A DNA stretch of 64,000 nt from Ascaris suum. Lineage: Eukaryota > Nematoda > Chromadorea > Rhabditida > Ascarididae. Both the position numbers and the translations under genes were made by a program. Positions 14,101-27,000 of this stretch are shown piece by piece (the stretch's first letter is position 1; every line of letters begins with the position of its first letter). Under the pieces are notes generated by a model. It was not told where the DNA came from and did no database searches. It saw only the letters and a program-made list of their open reading frames with translations. The DNA lies in contig CM024190.1 in the NCBI GenBank assembly GCA_013433145.1, positions 496,001 to 560,000 of the forward strand, written 5' to 3'.

Positions 14101-14234
14101 CACTCCGAATGTGCCTTCCACTCATTTCTCGACGTTATCTCCAATAAGAGCGCCAAGCCACTTCAATCAACCTTACCTTCATAATCGACTGAATCGGCCG
14201 CATAGCCGAGAATCTCCAGCTTCCGGCGTGACAT
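5192..14234 (-). CDS. RTRAF: RTRAF (hCLE/C14orf166), RNA transcription, translation and transport factor
   Basis: Eight exons on the minus strand: 14234-14177, 13224-13100, 11229-11124, 10584-10489, 8883-8779, 8075-8011, 5875-5762 and 5284-5192. All phases agree and give 253 residues (the human protein has 244). The N-terminus MSRRKLEILGY matches the family start. It is followed by HELIEWLEDHHIRRYKIEDR, then a helix EIIDWLLDHAIALLYSAN, then the region DPLNSLDFHSDAAKAG. The C-terminus has INEAIVAVQ, ADPKTDKRLGKVGF and then TGA. The family is a CH-like/helical RNA-binding protein that shuttles between nucleus and cytoplasm. It binds cap and RNA polymerase II complexes and is a subunit of the RTCB-DDX1-FAM98 tRNA-ligase complex. 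Exon 6 uses a TATAG acceptor a few bases inside a better-looking TTTCAG, because only that choice keeps the frame. Introns reach 2.1 kb. Assignment is very secure. Confidence 0.94.
7039..7083. repeat. Imperfect hairpin in RTRAF intron 6
   Basis: ACCAGG, TTTACC and AGGT on the left side pair with ACCTGGGTAAA and ACCTGGT on the right, with one bulge and an unpaired ACTAGG. It lies in the intron between RTRAF exons 6 and 7. No function is inferred. Confidence 0.55.
11420..11473. repeat. Perfect 24-bp inverted repeat (hairpin) in RTRAF intron 2
   Basis: The left arm 11420-11443 begins ATGCATCCCAACAAACAC. The right arm 11450-11473 is its exact reverse complement. Six bases (taaaag) separate them. 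The hairpin lies about 190 bases before the acceptor of RTRAF exon 3 on the transcribed minus strand. Both strands can form the same structure. It could be a small foldback element remnant, a small-RNA precursor, or an intron structure. Confidence 0.95.
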
Positions 14235-14238
14235 ACCT
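14235..14238 (-). promoter_or_regulatory. Acceptor-like AG two bases before the RTRAF start codon
   Basis: On the minus strand CTTTATTTAAG is followed by GT and then the RTRAF ATG. The AG at 14238-14237 leaves a 2-base leader. This suits a spliced-leader trans-splice site, and the same arrangement occurs at PUS3. It is inference; no leader RNA gene was seen in the window. Confidence 0.4.
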
Positions 14239-15597
14239 TAAATAAAGCATTACTCAGCAATATCCACTCAGATGAATCCCATTCAGCACTTAATTCCGAG
14301 CAGCAAAGTATAATAAAGCTATTCAAACACAATTACTCATCAGGAAACATCATACTGAGAAAGTCCAGAAAACGCAAACGTTCTTAAAATCCGTTGGACA
14401 CAACAACGACAATCTGGCATGACACCTGCACGCTCATGAAGTAAAATGATTTCACTAACAGTGAAGAGATAGACGACAGCCGCAACCTTCCACCACGAGA
14501 ACTGTCATCTTACGAAAATCATTCACCTCCAACTAAATTGCAGTCCGATCCGGAAAGCATGCAGTAAAAAAACCGACGAGTTAAAATTAATTAAACCATC
14601 GAAAATAAATTAAACCGGAGGATCAAATAACCCCGACGACTGATTCAAGAAATGCGCACAAGTGGTCATAAACGTTTTATTATGTGATCTTTGATGAACG
14701 ACACAGGTGTTCTTTGATGCAACCGATGCTAGAGATGCCACTGCAAATGAATAAAAAAACGCTATAGGCATTTAATGAACGTATAAAGCGAACAACATGA
14801 GAAAATGGGAAAATGCCAACAAAAAAAAAAAACAAACAAGGAAATATCACCAATGAGGAAGTAGACAATCAAAATGAACATCAAGTGTTGAAAGTGCAAA
14901 TCGCCTTGTGTTGTCCGTTCTTTAGCACAAATTTCAACAGCAGTGGAAGCACAACTGACTAGACGTGTTGCATCGTCAGCTAATGAAATACGACTCAATT
15001 TGCTGCAAGATGAGGCATCATAAGAACGAGGCAAACTAAATACATAAACAAGGTAATATAATCAATATCCATCCAGATTACTGCTGCACCAAAACAATTA
15101 AAATAGAACACAGCAAACAAACAACGTCATCTCAACATCCGTACAAATTGGCAAAAACCTATCTGATATGATGTCTCATACAATAAATGCCCAAGGGGTA
15201 TTTAGAAACGATGGCATTGTACCATCAAAACTTCTTAAAGAGAAATACTACGGACGTTTGATAGGAAAAATGATGGTGGATTGAAAAAAAAAGTGAGGAA
15301 AAATGGTATTCTGACGATGTCACGACGAGCCAGCACGTCGCTGCATCGTCACAATGCGCTCGGTGTTGAGCACCAACAGAATCCGCCTACATGTATCATA
15401 ATTTAATCAACATGTGCCTTGCATATGAGCAACCTCTACGTCACACCTTTGAAACACCTGAAGTCCTCACTCAGCTAACTGCTATTGTCACGACAAGTTA
15501 AGCAACAAACATCCATCAATATGGAGTATTAAACAATAATAAAACAGGAATCAGATCCACATCAGAAATAAAACCGAGTTATTCAAAGAATTCGCTC
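14239..15597. other. Gap between RTRAF start and FNTA stop, about 1.4 kb
   Basis: AT-rich sequence with a run of A near 14820. No conserved exon was found on either strand. The frames 14680-14868 and 14762-15034 on the minus strand show no family motif. It is the shortest of the gaps in the same-strand gene block. Confidence 0.6.
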
Positions 15598-18500
15598 TTA
15601 ACAAACTTTACAATCCTTGATCAATTTTCTTAAGACTTCCTGCTGATAGTCATAGTATCCGCTGCGCATTGGATCGATTTGCTTCAACTCCGTCAGTAAG
15701 CTTGTCGCTCGAGCTTCATTTGCCTGAAATTTCAACGAAGAGGTTGTTGCAACAGCGAAATGCACAATGCAATAAAAGAAAGGTATATAACTTTAGGCAC
15801 CAATAACCTATGGTCAAACCTTCACATCCACACGCTTCTCGACTTGTTCAATAATCGAATCGACCATGAACATGAGACAAGAAGGGACTCGCTTGTGCTT
15901 CACCAAATCTTCACAGAACTGCATAACGTCTGCACGGGTTGATATTCCCTTCTAAAAACAAACAGTTCACTATATCTTTTCTTGCAGCAATCCATTCCCA
16001 ATAAATTTCCTTTGAAGAGACCGTTGCCGTGAACAAGAAACTTTCCGTGAAGAAACTGCTGATATTTCACGTCTAACGCAATCATGCATCTCTTCTCCCA
16101 CCTTCCAATCGATCTGTGAAAGAAATAGTTTCTGCTTCCCAGCCGCCCTCAAATCGCGAATAAAAAGCTTGCGAAACCACTGATGCGCTTTTCACAATAA
16201 TCTCCCAGCTCTTAAAAACTTCCATTCACCATGCGCCCTATCCCCATTTCTCCCTTCATGATGCGTCATCCCAATTCTCTTCACGCTCTGCGCTTATCTC
16301 CATGAAGTCGCCGGTCTCTCATCCAACTGGCTGGCGCAGAGGCAGGGATTCGCCCATACTGAGAAGGATACACTCACCGCGTTGGTTCCAATGGATTTAG
16401 TAAAATATCGATTCGTACCATGGGCACCACGGGTCTCTATCCAATCCCTGGACAGATGTTTTCGTAAACAATGATTGAAAATCAACACGTACTCGAAGCA
16501 AAGGCTTACGGGGAGGGTGACAAACTTTAACCAATCGCAAAACTGCATTTGAAAAGAACGCCGGAAGTCAAGTGTCGATGAAAACTTTTGAAGTTGGGTG
16601 CATAACAAACGACACGACTACTAAGATGATGGCTTGCAAACAAGGGAAAACTTCCGCCGAAGATGTCAAACCTAGCCCAATCCCATAGATGTTCGGCTTA
16701 CAAGCGGCAGACATAAGAGATCAGCATTACTTCAGCCATTGCAGCAAAAAAAAAAACCAACATTACTGCCTTGTGACAAAACTTTGCCTCACAAACAAGC
16801 GCCAGCCTTGAAGAAAGCACAACTCATTCGCTGACGCCATCAGTGCAACACATCGCAAACGTCATTTCCGATCCCTTATCCAACATCCTTCATCACATTC
16901 CTTTTAAATTCAATTTCTGTAAAACTACGACGCAGTCACAAATACTCAAGAAATAAAAAGTCATTACAGTAAATAATGGCTTTAAAAAAATCTCCAGAAC
17001 ATCTGAATGGATATGGTTTAAAAAAGGCCTATGTGCGGCAAAATAAGAAAAGAAAATGAAATACTAACATCAAAGAGAATGCCTGCTAAATAATTCCAAG
17101 CACTTTCATTACTGGGTGCCTTCTTTATACACGCCTCGGTCATCGCTATTTCACGGTTCAAGGTCTCCTCATCCTGCAATCAATCAGCAACAACCATCAA
17201 ACGATGTGCTAAACACTTGACACCATTTCTATCTCGAACTCATTTTTTCCGCTTCCCTGAACCTATTGTGCCTTCTTTAATGGAAAGCATTTCAAGCCAG
17301 AAGTATCACAAGTAACGCAAAAAAAAAAAAAAACTTTCTAGTCGGCACAACAAATAAATTTTCTAAATCATTCGATAGCAGCGTTAACCTCGCTTCAGTA
17401 TTCTAATAAGCCGTTCTATATTTTAAAAAAACCACGCATATACAACGAATAATGCAATACCACTCCTTTCTGCAGACGAGATATCCAGCACCGTAACGAA
17501 TGGTGCCTGCGGACGGCAAATGACTGCAACAAGTAATGGTTGTCCTCACAACTTCATTTAAACACCACCTCATATGATGACTACAGCACCACGAAGAGTG
17601 GAGTCGTGCAACCGAAAATCACGAATTCGGATCGATCCACGCTCTCAGGATTCTAGAGATGGATCACTGAACAGTATGAATGTTAAAAACATTGACACTA
17701 TGGAAAGGACAAAATTCGATTCGCTGTTTATCATTTCTACGAAATATTTGACTTTTATACAGATATTTGCCACGTCTTGATTACACAATCTTGTCAGCAA
17801 CTCCATTTAAGTTGCTTCTTCATCAAGGAGTTGCACAGACTTAGCGTTTTCTGCATTTGCTTCATGGTGCTCTTTCACAATAGCTCAACTGGTTTTCAAG
17901 CTGAAACCTGAGGTCACTTCTCGAGCAAGACTTCGTTTGTTATTACAACGACATGCCGTTACAAAGATCACGAACCTTTAACGCGTCCAAGCCTTGTATG
18001 ATGAAATATCGGTAGCTCCACGCCGAATTGTTTCTTACATCCTCCAGCAGTAATTCAGTAGCGTAATCAAGTTCAGGTTGCCCATACATCTTGAAATGGT
18101 CCACCACCCAGATCCGCAACTGCCAGGCATGGTAGTTTTTCCAGTCATCTGCGATCATACGCGCCGTAAATGCCAGCTCACGACTCGGATCATTCGTCCA
18201 CTCAACCAATATTTGCCGATGATGCCATACTGCAGTAGGTATTCACTTCAAAAACGCCACCCTATTCACTCCACTTGGACAAGTTAATTAAGCGTCTTAC
18301 TGTTCGTTTAATGCGATCCTATGCACAGCATTACCACATTCTTATCATCATATCATTTTGACTCAAACCAAACAAGAAATTGGTGGAGGGATGACGATGC
18401 AAGGAGAGACTGTTGAAAAAAATGACCTGAAAGGTCGAGGCAAACAAAAAGGTAACGAATCGACTTATCCCACATGACAAACACATATTTCAAAAATTCT

Positions 18501-21320
18501 TTTAATGAAATGTTTGTGGCGTTTTAAATGAACACTTACTGAGATGAACAAAAAGAATGAGAACGTATAATAAGCAAAAAAACCCTGCAAGACGAATTCA
18601 GTGGTATTCGTTCCACACACACCGCGTCAATTAATTAACAACACGAAACAATAAAATAACTGAAGAAAACGCTTTATGAAAATGAAAGCTGCTTAATCGA
18701 GCAGAACGTTTTGCCACATAATTTTGCTCAAAAATACTGAAAATATGAGCAACTAATTATGTAGACATTCGAAAATCGGACGGATAAATAGAATAAGGAG
18801 GAGAGATACGATAGTAATTACCTTGATAGTTCTTTGGATTATCTTCAATTGTCTCTTCGATGAAAGCAAATTCCTCGTTGAGGTCCTTATTGAGCGCCTT
18901 TAGAAGCAATCTTCGGAAGTGCCACACCGTGTAGTTGGCTGGATTCAGCTCAATGCATCTCAAATTTAATACATAAGTTCGTAGGCAATAAATAAAAGAA
19001 AACAAACTCCGCGCGCAAGAAGCACAGGCAAAGAAAAACAATCAAACTGTTCCACTCGGTTCATTTTGTTGCCCCGTGATCTCTCAATTGTTCACACAAC
19101 TTCTTTTAGCCAACAGCATTTGGTACTCAACATTCTCTTCAGACAGTCCTTTGCTCCTTGGCCTGTCATTTGTGGCCTGATGATTGCATATGATGGCCAA
19201 AGATTGTAACAGTGCTTTCTCTTTCTTTGACCATGTTTCATGACCATAACAGAATCTATTCTTTCGTGAACTGCATAATATCGAAAAAAAACAAGGATGT
19301 GCACTGCCTCGCCACCTCTGTGTTTATAAGAAACTCTAGAAGCTATTCGCGATAATTCCCTTCTATGGAATACTGTGTAAATGGGTAGGCAATTCGCGGA
19401 AATCTTCTTCAGATATGCAAGGACATCAAAGAAATTTGAGACGACTATTAAAAAGCAGGTAGAACAAAAGCCACGCGCAGCTTAAGAAGATATTTCACAG
19501 CGACCAAAAATTTAGGCAAAAAAATTTAAAATACACAGATCCTGAAAATTAGGCGACTTTTTGTTCCATAGACGAAGAAAAGGTGTCACCAAAAAAAATT
19601 TATGCTTTATCGACAGAAAAAAGTTAAACCGAAGTGATATAAGCAACATATAGCTACACCGAGGCGACACTTGGCTCAGATATGCGCAATGAAACTTGCT
19701 TGGAACCTAGTAAAACGGAGCCCAGCTCGGCTACAACGAGAAATAGCCACGACACTCGACAATTCGGCACCTACCAACTTGTAACTTCAATATGCTGAAC
19801 GTATAAGCATCGTCTAATTAAGTTTTGTTTCAGATTCAAGGATTCTAGACTCCTCTATATATTAGACATGAAGGTGGGCACTGGCACACATTGCAGTGCA
19901 CACCTCTTGCACCTCTCGAGCATAGTGATAGCACAAAATTTTACGCATTTACAACGTATTCCATAAATTCGATTCAACTAAGTCCGCACATAGTTTAGAC
20001 ATCTTCCGTTAAATGTAATCGTGGTAAAATGTGCCCACTCCATATCGATTCTCGGAGATCAACAACCTTATAAAAAGCACAAACCTGTTGGTAAGTACGA
20101 AAGCGCGTTCCGACATCTCATTCGCCTTGACGACGGCGCGCAAATACATAAAAGCATCATTGAAAGCATCGCTACCGGTGACTTTCACCGCCGCTTGCTC
20201 GTCATCATTGAGTGGAAGTGGTTCAACATCATCCCAAGCCGGATCATCGCGGAAACGCTCAATCTGAAATACTTACAAATCTACGACAGGAAACGAACAT
20301 TCAATGAAACGGGAAGCAGGAACATCGATAAACATGAAAACGAAAGCAACAAACTTCCCAACATATTGCTTTCCCCTCTCACTATGCTAGGCAGGAGATG
20401 GATGGGAATGCATGAAAAAACTCATCCAGATCGCAGTCGAACTGGAGCGCGATTTCCATCATAAACGAAAAACGCGCTCAGTTCAATTAGAAGAAGGGAG
20501 TTTAGGTTCTAGGTGGCGCCATGCTCATCGCCGAGTTAGGACCTCTGTTATTTTCATGATCCTGTCCAATCACTTAATTTCGTCCCCTTGAGTGGCATCG
20601 TAACGTTTTCCCAAAAATGTCAAATACGAGAGGATAAGAAGCACAGCTACATCAAAAAGAGATCATAAAAGAGCAAAAACAATGAAAATAACAATGAATG
20701 CACCAATGCTTGCCACATACGCCGACGAAGTGCACCTGCTCTAATACCTCTTTCCAACAGCTAAATAAGCAATAAACGGCGCAAAACAAACCACTGCAGA
20801 ACAAACTCCAAAAAGGTTGGCAAAAAAGCGAATGGATGACGTTGAGTGGACACAGCAACTCTTAACGCGTGATCTGTTATGATCAAGGAGTTGTGATCTC
20901 TGTGATCACGATAATCTTCATTTTGTGTAGCAAGTTGTTTTGCTCACACTTGTGTTGATTTTGATGTGACCTCTTCTTTCCTCCCCCCCTCCCCTCCCCA
21001 TTCTCCATGTGGATTATGACCTCTCCATGCCTTCGGGGCGGTAACAGCGGTACTGCTTGCCCATGAGTGTGTTCTAACCGTCTCGCGTTTGTTGTTGCTC
21101 GTAGTAAACAAGCTTCGCTGTTTCGGTGATTTCCTTCGCACACGAGAGCGGTCCCAGCAACGTATGCTGATGTAGTTTTGTGTTGACGGCGAAATGGATA
21201 TTGAAGCATTCGAGCAGGAAGTTGCTTAGTGCTGTGATCATTACCAGAGCTTCGTCTCATACAAATACGACAAAATAGAATGCTAAATGCTGTAAAGCTT
21301 ACCTCGTCCTCCATTTTCAT
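15598..21320 (-). CDS. FNTA: FNTA, protein farnesyltransferase/geranylgeranyltransferase I alpha subunit
   Basis: Seven exons on the minus strand: 21320-21303, 20263-20085, 18958-18822, 18229-17976, 17173-17069, 15951-15820 and 15723-15598. All phases agree and give 316 residues. Exon 1 codes only MKMEDE. Exon 2 has [18 protein letters not shown] and ends [10 protein letters not shown]. The prenyltransferase-alpha repeats follow: [12 protein letters not shown] (residues 71-82), [36 protein letters not shown] and [13 protein letters not shown]. The lysine of LLLKAL (residue 86) corresponds to the catalytically important lysine of the mammalian enzyme. The subunit pairs with FNTB or PGGT1B in the cytosol to prenylate CaaX proteins such as Ras and Rho. 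It is somewhat shorter than the mammalian protein, which has a proline-rich N-terminal extension. The first exon is so short that its choice is less certain than the rest, but donor, frame and acidic sequence fit. Confidence 0.94.
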
Positions 21321-23637
21321 GTAAGGATATTCGAATCGAAATGATCAAAGCAACTCCTGCAACATTTCACTCCATTAGCATTGCGATGCGTATCTAACGC
21401 GTCTCATACTCCGCAGATCGGATCAGTAAGTGACTTCGCCGAATACATTAAAATAAGAAACAATAGTGCAAACGAAAACGTTGAATATTGAAAATAACGA
21501 TCAATACAAAAGGAAAATGAATCAACTTTTTAAAGTGGAAGTTCTTGACTTACTAAATTCAGCAATTCCCATCTTAACATGCCCAGCCCCTATTTCCCTG
21601 GCAAACCACATACTACTTTGGCCTCTTTTTATGCGTTCAAATGCAGTTCACTCGTCTATTACCTTCCGAATGTGGACCGCGCTGCAATTCCACAAAAGCC
21701 TTTCCGACGTCCACTTAGAGAAATTTAACCGTTCTTAAATTCTACCACAAGAAATTGGATATTTCATCACTTGAAAATACCATATCCTTGTCACTATGGC
21801 CTTAACAGTAATGAACGAAATACACCTTACGCCTACAATGCGGCAATTTCCGTAAGGCACGTAGCCTTTCAATCACCTTTTCCGACTACAGTCTTCTGCT
21901 CTAATTTCCTGCCTCCCCTCCCTTCGCTCCAAAAAAAGGAAGAATGCCACCAAAATTTAAAAATCGTATTTTGAGACTTCAAATACTTTGAAGTAAAAAC
22001 TCCCTTGAACCACAGATAAAGCTAGTTCAATACTACAAAAGGGACCAAAGAAGTAACCTGTGGGTAGCGAAGACTACAACCAGAAAGCATTTTGCGGAGC
22101 AGTCTACGAGGATGATCACTGCGTACAACTGCGAAGCCTGTAAGCTCCACTTGGGATTGTGGCGTTGCACAGCCTCGACCAACTATTTAGTGGATATCCC
22201 AACATGGCCCACTCCGCAGTTTACCGTGTCTTGTATAAAGTGTGTTACATCACCACCCCCACATCCCAGCTACCCGAGCACGGTGAGTTCGCTCCTCTTT
22301 ACAACTCCCCCCCCCCCCCTTCCCCATCTACCCACTACTACAATCTGTTACAACCAAATCCGACCACAGGGATCGAGTCCATCACTTTCATCAACGCTGG
22401 CAAAAGCAAAAAAAAAAGAAAACAATTCATGCGCAGGCACTTCTCGCAGTGAAATGAGGTAATATGCAGGTTTGGGTAGGATTTTTCGGACAACCCTGCA
22501 GCGGATGACGAGGTTTGCTGGGTCAGTGAACAAAGCGGGCGGGCAAGTGTAGATGTGTTTTTCAAACTGCAGGTCCCAAGACGACAGAAAATGTGAAAGA
22601 TGACAAAGACGTACCAACTTAACCCATGGTCCTTCCAACTTGTTACCGACAGATACTCATACATAAGACTTTTACAGACCTCCAAGCTGCAAATCACCCC
22701 TTCACCCATAATTACACTGAGGACTCCACTTCCCTCATTCCTCCCTCCTTCAACAGTTACAACCCTTCTATTCCTGAAGGAATATTTCGCTCAATTTGCG
22801 CCTAGGACAACGCAGCTGACCAGAGAAGTTTGTGACACAACGTCGCAAAATTCTTTGAGATATGTTCAACGAAAAGAACACGTCAAATAACCGAGAAACT
22901 TTCCTTCTTCAGTCGGCAGAATTTATTCGACAAACCGCGTAGTCCGCAATGAAGAACACCAACAACATGTGGATGCACATAAACAGCAACAAACAATTCT
23001 GAAAACAGAACAACCAAAGCGCTAAAACTACTGCAGCGTAACTCACGCTCTAGAAGCACGAGTCTGACCCGTCTATTCTCCAAGGTGAAGATCCATGTCA
23101 ACATGAATCTTCTTAGGACTCTCATTAAGATGACTATAGCGAGCGAATATGCTGCTTCAAACTTTCTAGAGGAATTCGCTGGCCTGAGATATGATATAAA
23201 GCAACGGAAACGAGCTCTAAACCATCCCTTATTCAGATCAGTGAAGCTGCTGCGACAGCTATCTGTCCCAATCCTATCACTACCAGTAAAAAAAAATAAT
23301 GGACTGAGGGCTGATGATTATCTCCCTCCCCACCCCCTTCTTTAATTTGGAGTGCAACCCGGTATAAAAGCTAACTCCCTACATAGTAGTACTAAAAGTG
23401 ACCTGAAACTACCTCCGTCCAAGCAAGATTTGAAATCCAATGTGTTATCGATCTGCCCTTTTCCTAGTACGCAACCGATAAAGCTTCTATACAGTGAAAG
23501 AGAGCAACTATTGAACAAAAGTACAATGACGACAAAGACCCGAACGTACTGCCCAATTTTGCTTCATTAATTCCTTACAGCGCATAAAAATTCTGTGCTT
23601 ACAAAACACATGCAACATTTCTGATCACAAAGCACCA
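21321..23637. other. Gap between FNTA start and PUS3 stop, about 2.3 kb
   Basis: It contains a 13-base C run at 22307-22319 inside a C/T-rich stretch. Overlapping open frames occur on both strands at about 22110-22710 with no recognised motif; their length can be explained by the C/T-rich composition. No conserved exon was found. Confidence 0.6.
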
Positions 23638-23971
23638 TCAACCATCATTTTCCGCTTCCCCTTCAAGTCTCTGTCTTTTTGCCTTGCGCGCCTCATCCAT
23701 CTTCGCTTTTCTTGCACGCATTTTCTCTCTCTTTTCCTCCAGTCCATCGCAAGTCGGCCTCTTGTTAAGTGGCACGTACACTCTTGGAGAACTTCCGCTC
23801 GGTCTTAGGAAGTCAGTCAACCCTCTGAGGTCTTCCTTAACCTCGGGCATCATCTCCTCAAGGCCACTGATCATTTTGCGCAAAATCATCGACCTGCAAG
23901 CGCACTGATTAATGAGTCCACTAATCCGTGTGAAGCCGATTAGTAACAGTTCCGAGATAAACAAACTATTC

Positions 23972-24031
<60 letters not shown>

Positions 24032-27000
24032 CCTGTTTCATTCGTCTGAATACTGCGCGTTAATAAGTGGAAGTGTTTAAATGCACGGTTGCACTTGGCC
24101 TTCATCAAAAGTCTTTCAAAAATCGGTATCAGAACTTCTCAGAACATCGCACTTCTGCAAAATCCAATGCAATTTCAAAAGTAAACGTATACTGCGAAAA
24201 CGCTTCCTAAAGTTGAAAATCATTGAAGCCGGAGTTGCAGGATTGTGGAACTCGGATATGGATGCAATATGGATGCACCTTTAGTGCGCAACTCTGTGCA
24301 GCGAAGTAAATAGGCCGATATATGGAGAGCACTTTAAACGTCCACTTACTTTGTTTTGAAATCGGCCCACGTATTGAGCAAATGTGATTTGATTTTGTGC
24401 AGTGAGATGAGGTCCCAGTTCCACTTCAGATCGATGTCGCCATAGCTGCAGTCGAACAGGCACAACGGAGAAGAGGGTGCTAATCCATAGGCAGGCTTCC
24501 GAGGAGTTTTCTCTATATCCAGCAATTCCGATATCACCTCAAAACTAGCATACATTTCCACCATCGTTCAACTTCTGTTCTGATGAATACCAGCACATTT
24601 TTTCGCGGTCCCATTGTATAAGTTGCCAAGTGCACAGTCTACGACTCGTCGAAGCCCTAGCCAGGTCGAGGGACAAAAGAATAATAGCAGCATCCGAGTT
24701 CCATTGAAACGGCGGAAACAATCTGAGATATCCACTTTCAACTATTACCTAACTACTAACTCCTATTTTAATGCCTTCTCCGCCTTCCGAATGGCAAACC
24801 GATGAACAAGAGGCAACAATAAGCACTAGGCAAATCCACCTCCATATTTAATCGATGCAGGTTTTCAACATTCCGCCGCATCCCTTGTCTACACTCGCCC
24901 GTTCACAGATATAAGAAATAAGGCTGATTGCGCATGTCATCTCTGACGGACCACTACTTCGACCTTACTGTTTCGTACTGTGCAACGTTGTCATAGCAAG
25001 TGGTCTAGGCACAAGATTCAAAACGCGGCAGGCCTCGGAACAATTGAGGCCGGTTTAGTTCACAGGTAGTTGATATACTTTGCCTACGACAGAAATGCCC
25101 ATCAACGATTCAATGACACAACACTTTTCTATAGAAATAATAGCACTAATCGCAACCCATTGCACACTATTTATTTTGCCTGCGTCAAAGTTTAAATGTA
25201 CGCGGACAGCAAAATCCCTCCACAACTCATACATTCCTACTTTTAAATGGCCCTTAATTCCACTTTTCTCATCTCACAGATAAAAAGTTCAAATAATCAT
25301 AACAGCCAGGCTTACCTCGGGCTTCTCGTTGCCCTTCCCGATCTCATACATCAGCGCCATCACGCACCTGATCTGATGCCACAGGAAACCCGATGAGATC
25401 ATCGTGAACTCGACTAACGAGTATGGTGAATGTGGCTCTGGTTCACTAGAAACTTCTACTCTCTCCCCACTCTCTCTGAAATACTCCCCATTAATTACTG
25501 CATATGCCTAAGTCCGAACCTCACTTGATGGAACGAGCGGAAGGAACAATTCGGACCAGACCTCTTCAATCGACCACAAGCTTACAGCCGATTGACAACC
25601 GCAGTTGACTTCAATCACGAGCAACGAAGACAAGTGGTAACCAGTCCACTCAACGTGACAAACAACTGTGCATGTAATACCCCTTTATTTCTCAACTACG
25701 GACGACTGTAGTTTCATAGAAAACCGCACTGAAAATGAGAAGGGCCAACATAAAGTATGGCTGGAGAAGGTGAAATAAACGCTGCTCTACATCCTACTTC
25801 AAAGAGCAAAAGTGTGGAGAGGAAGGAAATCGGGTAAAAAAAGTCAGTGCTGCCACATGGGAAGATTTTTGAAGGTGGACGGAATTTTCATAGGAACGAT
25901 TCGATATCCGTTAGCGCACAGGGACATACCTATATCAACCCTTCGAAAACTTTGCGACTCCTACTTCTGGCCAAAATTTGCATCCTTCACGATCTGGGGT
26001 GGTTCCATCTGAAATTCGCGGAAACTCGAACTCTTCCCGTTGCTACTTACCACTTGGTTGCGCCGTTCAAAAACCTCAAATTTGCGACAAGCATCTTTCT
26101 GATTTGGCGGTCTAGAAGGTAGTTGTATTTTCTTCCATTCCTTATTAATTTGCGCAGAAATTTGCCCTAAACCGGGAGAAGAATTGCAATATACATGTCT
26201 ATACTACGTATTATACAGACAAATGTTGAGAGACCGGGATTTATAAAGCTACTGGATATTAAAAGTCGCCCCCCTTACAAATCACGAAACCATCCAAGGA
26301 AAACCAATCAGATTCAAAAGCTCAATTTTCCTACTCCATAAAACAATTGTAAGCTTTGCAATGTAATTACGGCTGCGACATTACTACACCCTCCTCTCCT
26401 TTCGTTTCATCCTGAATCCCCTCCCTCCCCGAAAAAAGAACGAAAGAAAATGAATTTAAATAGCGAGATATTTAAAAGAACTCACAAAACGACCGAAATA
26501 CTGGCATCGAAAACCATTCGCACGTAACTCATCTCCACACGCGCCTTATTAAGATCTATCCGGCAGATGTTCCTAAAATCGTGTTCCCCGATCAACAACG
26601 AACACGCTTTCCGAATCGCCTTAAAAAACAGAGGTTGCATATACTTTAGCATGCAACAGCGTTAAATTAACGAAGGTGAATCCGTAACAAAGTAGGAAAT
26701 AAGTATAGCTAAGATTTGTGTGACGGGTTTTTTACACTAATGTGAAAAAACCTTCCTAAGTTCTTTACCAACGCAAACCGACCGATTCTATAAATACATA
26801 AAAACATAGGGCGGACAGTACCTGCATAGCACTCTAATTTTAAGAACTCAAAATTTCCTAGAAACCAATAAACTGAAGGAGTTTTCAAGATGAACTACCT
26901 TTAGTCATGAATCTTACTTGCAGGGCCACAGCTGAAAGCAAAGCAAAGCCAATGCATTAACATCCATTTTCAAGTGCACTGAATTCTTTTCGCCGGTGTC

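Noticed and set aside
20021..20464. 147-codon plus-strand open frame
   Set aside because: It is largely antisense to FNTA exon 2 (20085-20263) and so is a shadow of real coding sequence.
22112..22709. Long overlapping frames on both strands in the FNTA-PUS3 gap
   Set aside because: C/T-rich low-complexity sequence reduces stop codons on both strands; no motif or start context was found.
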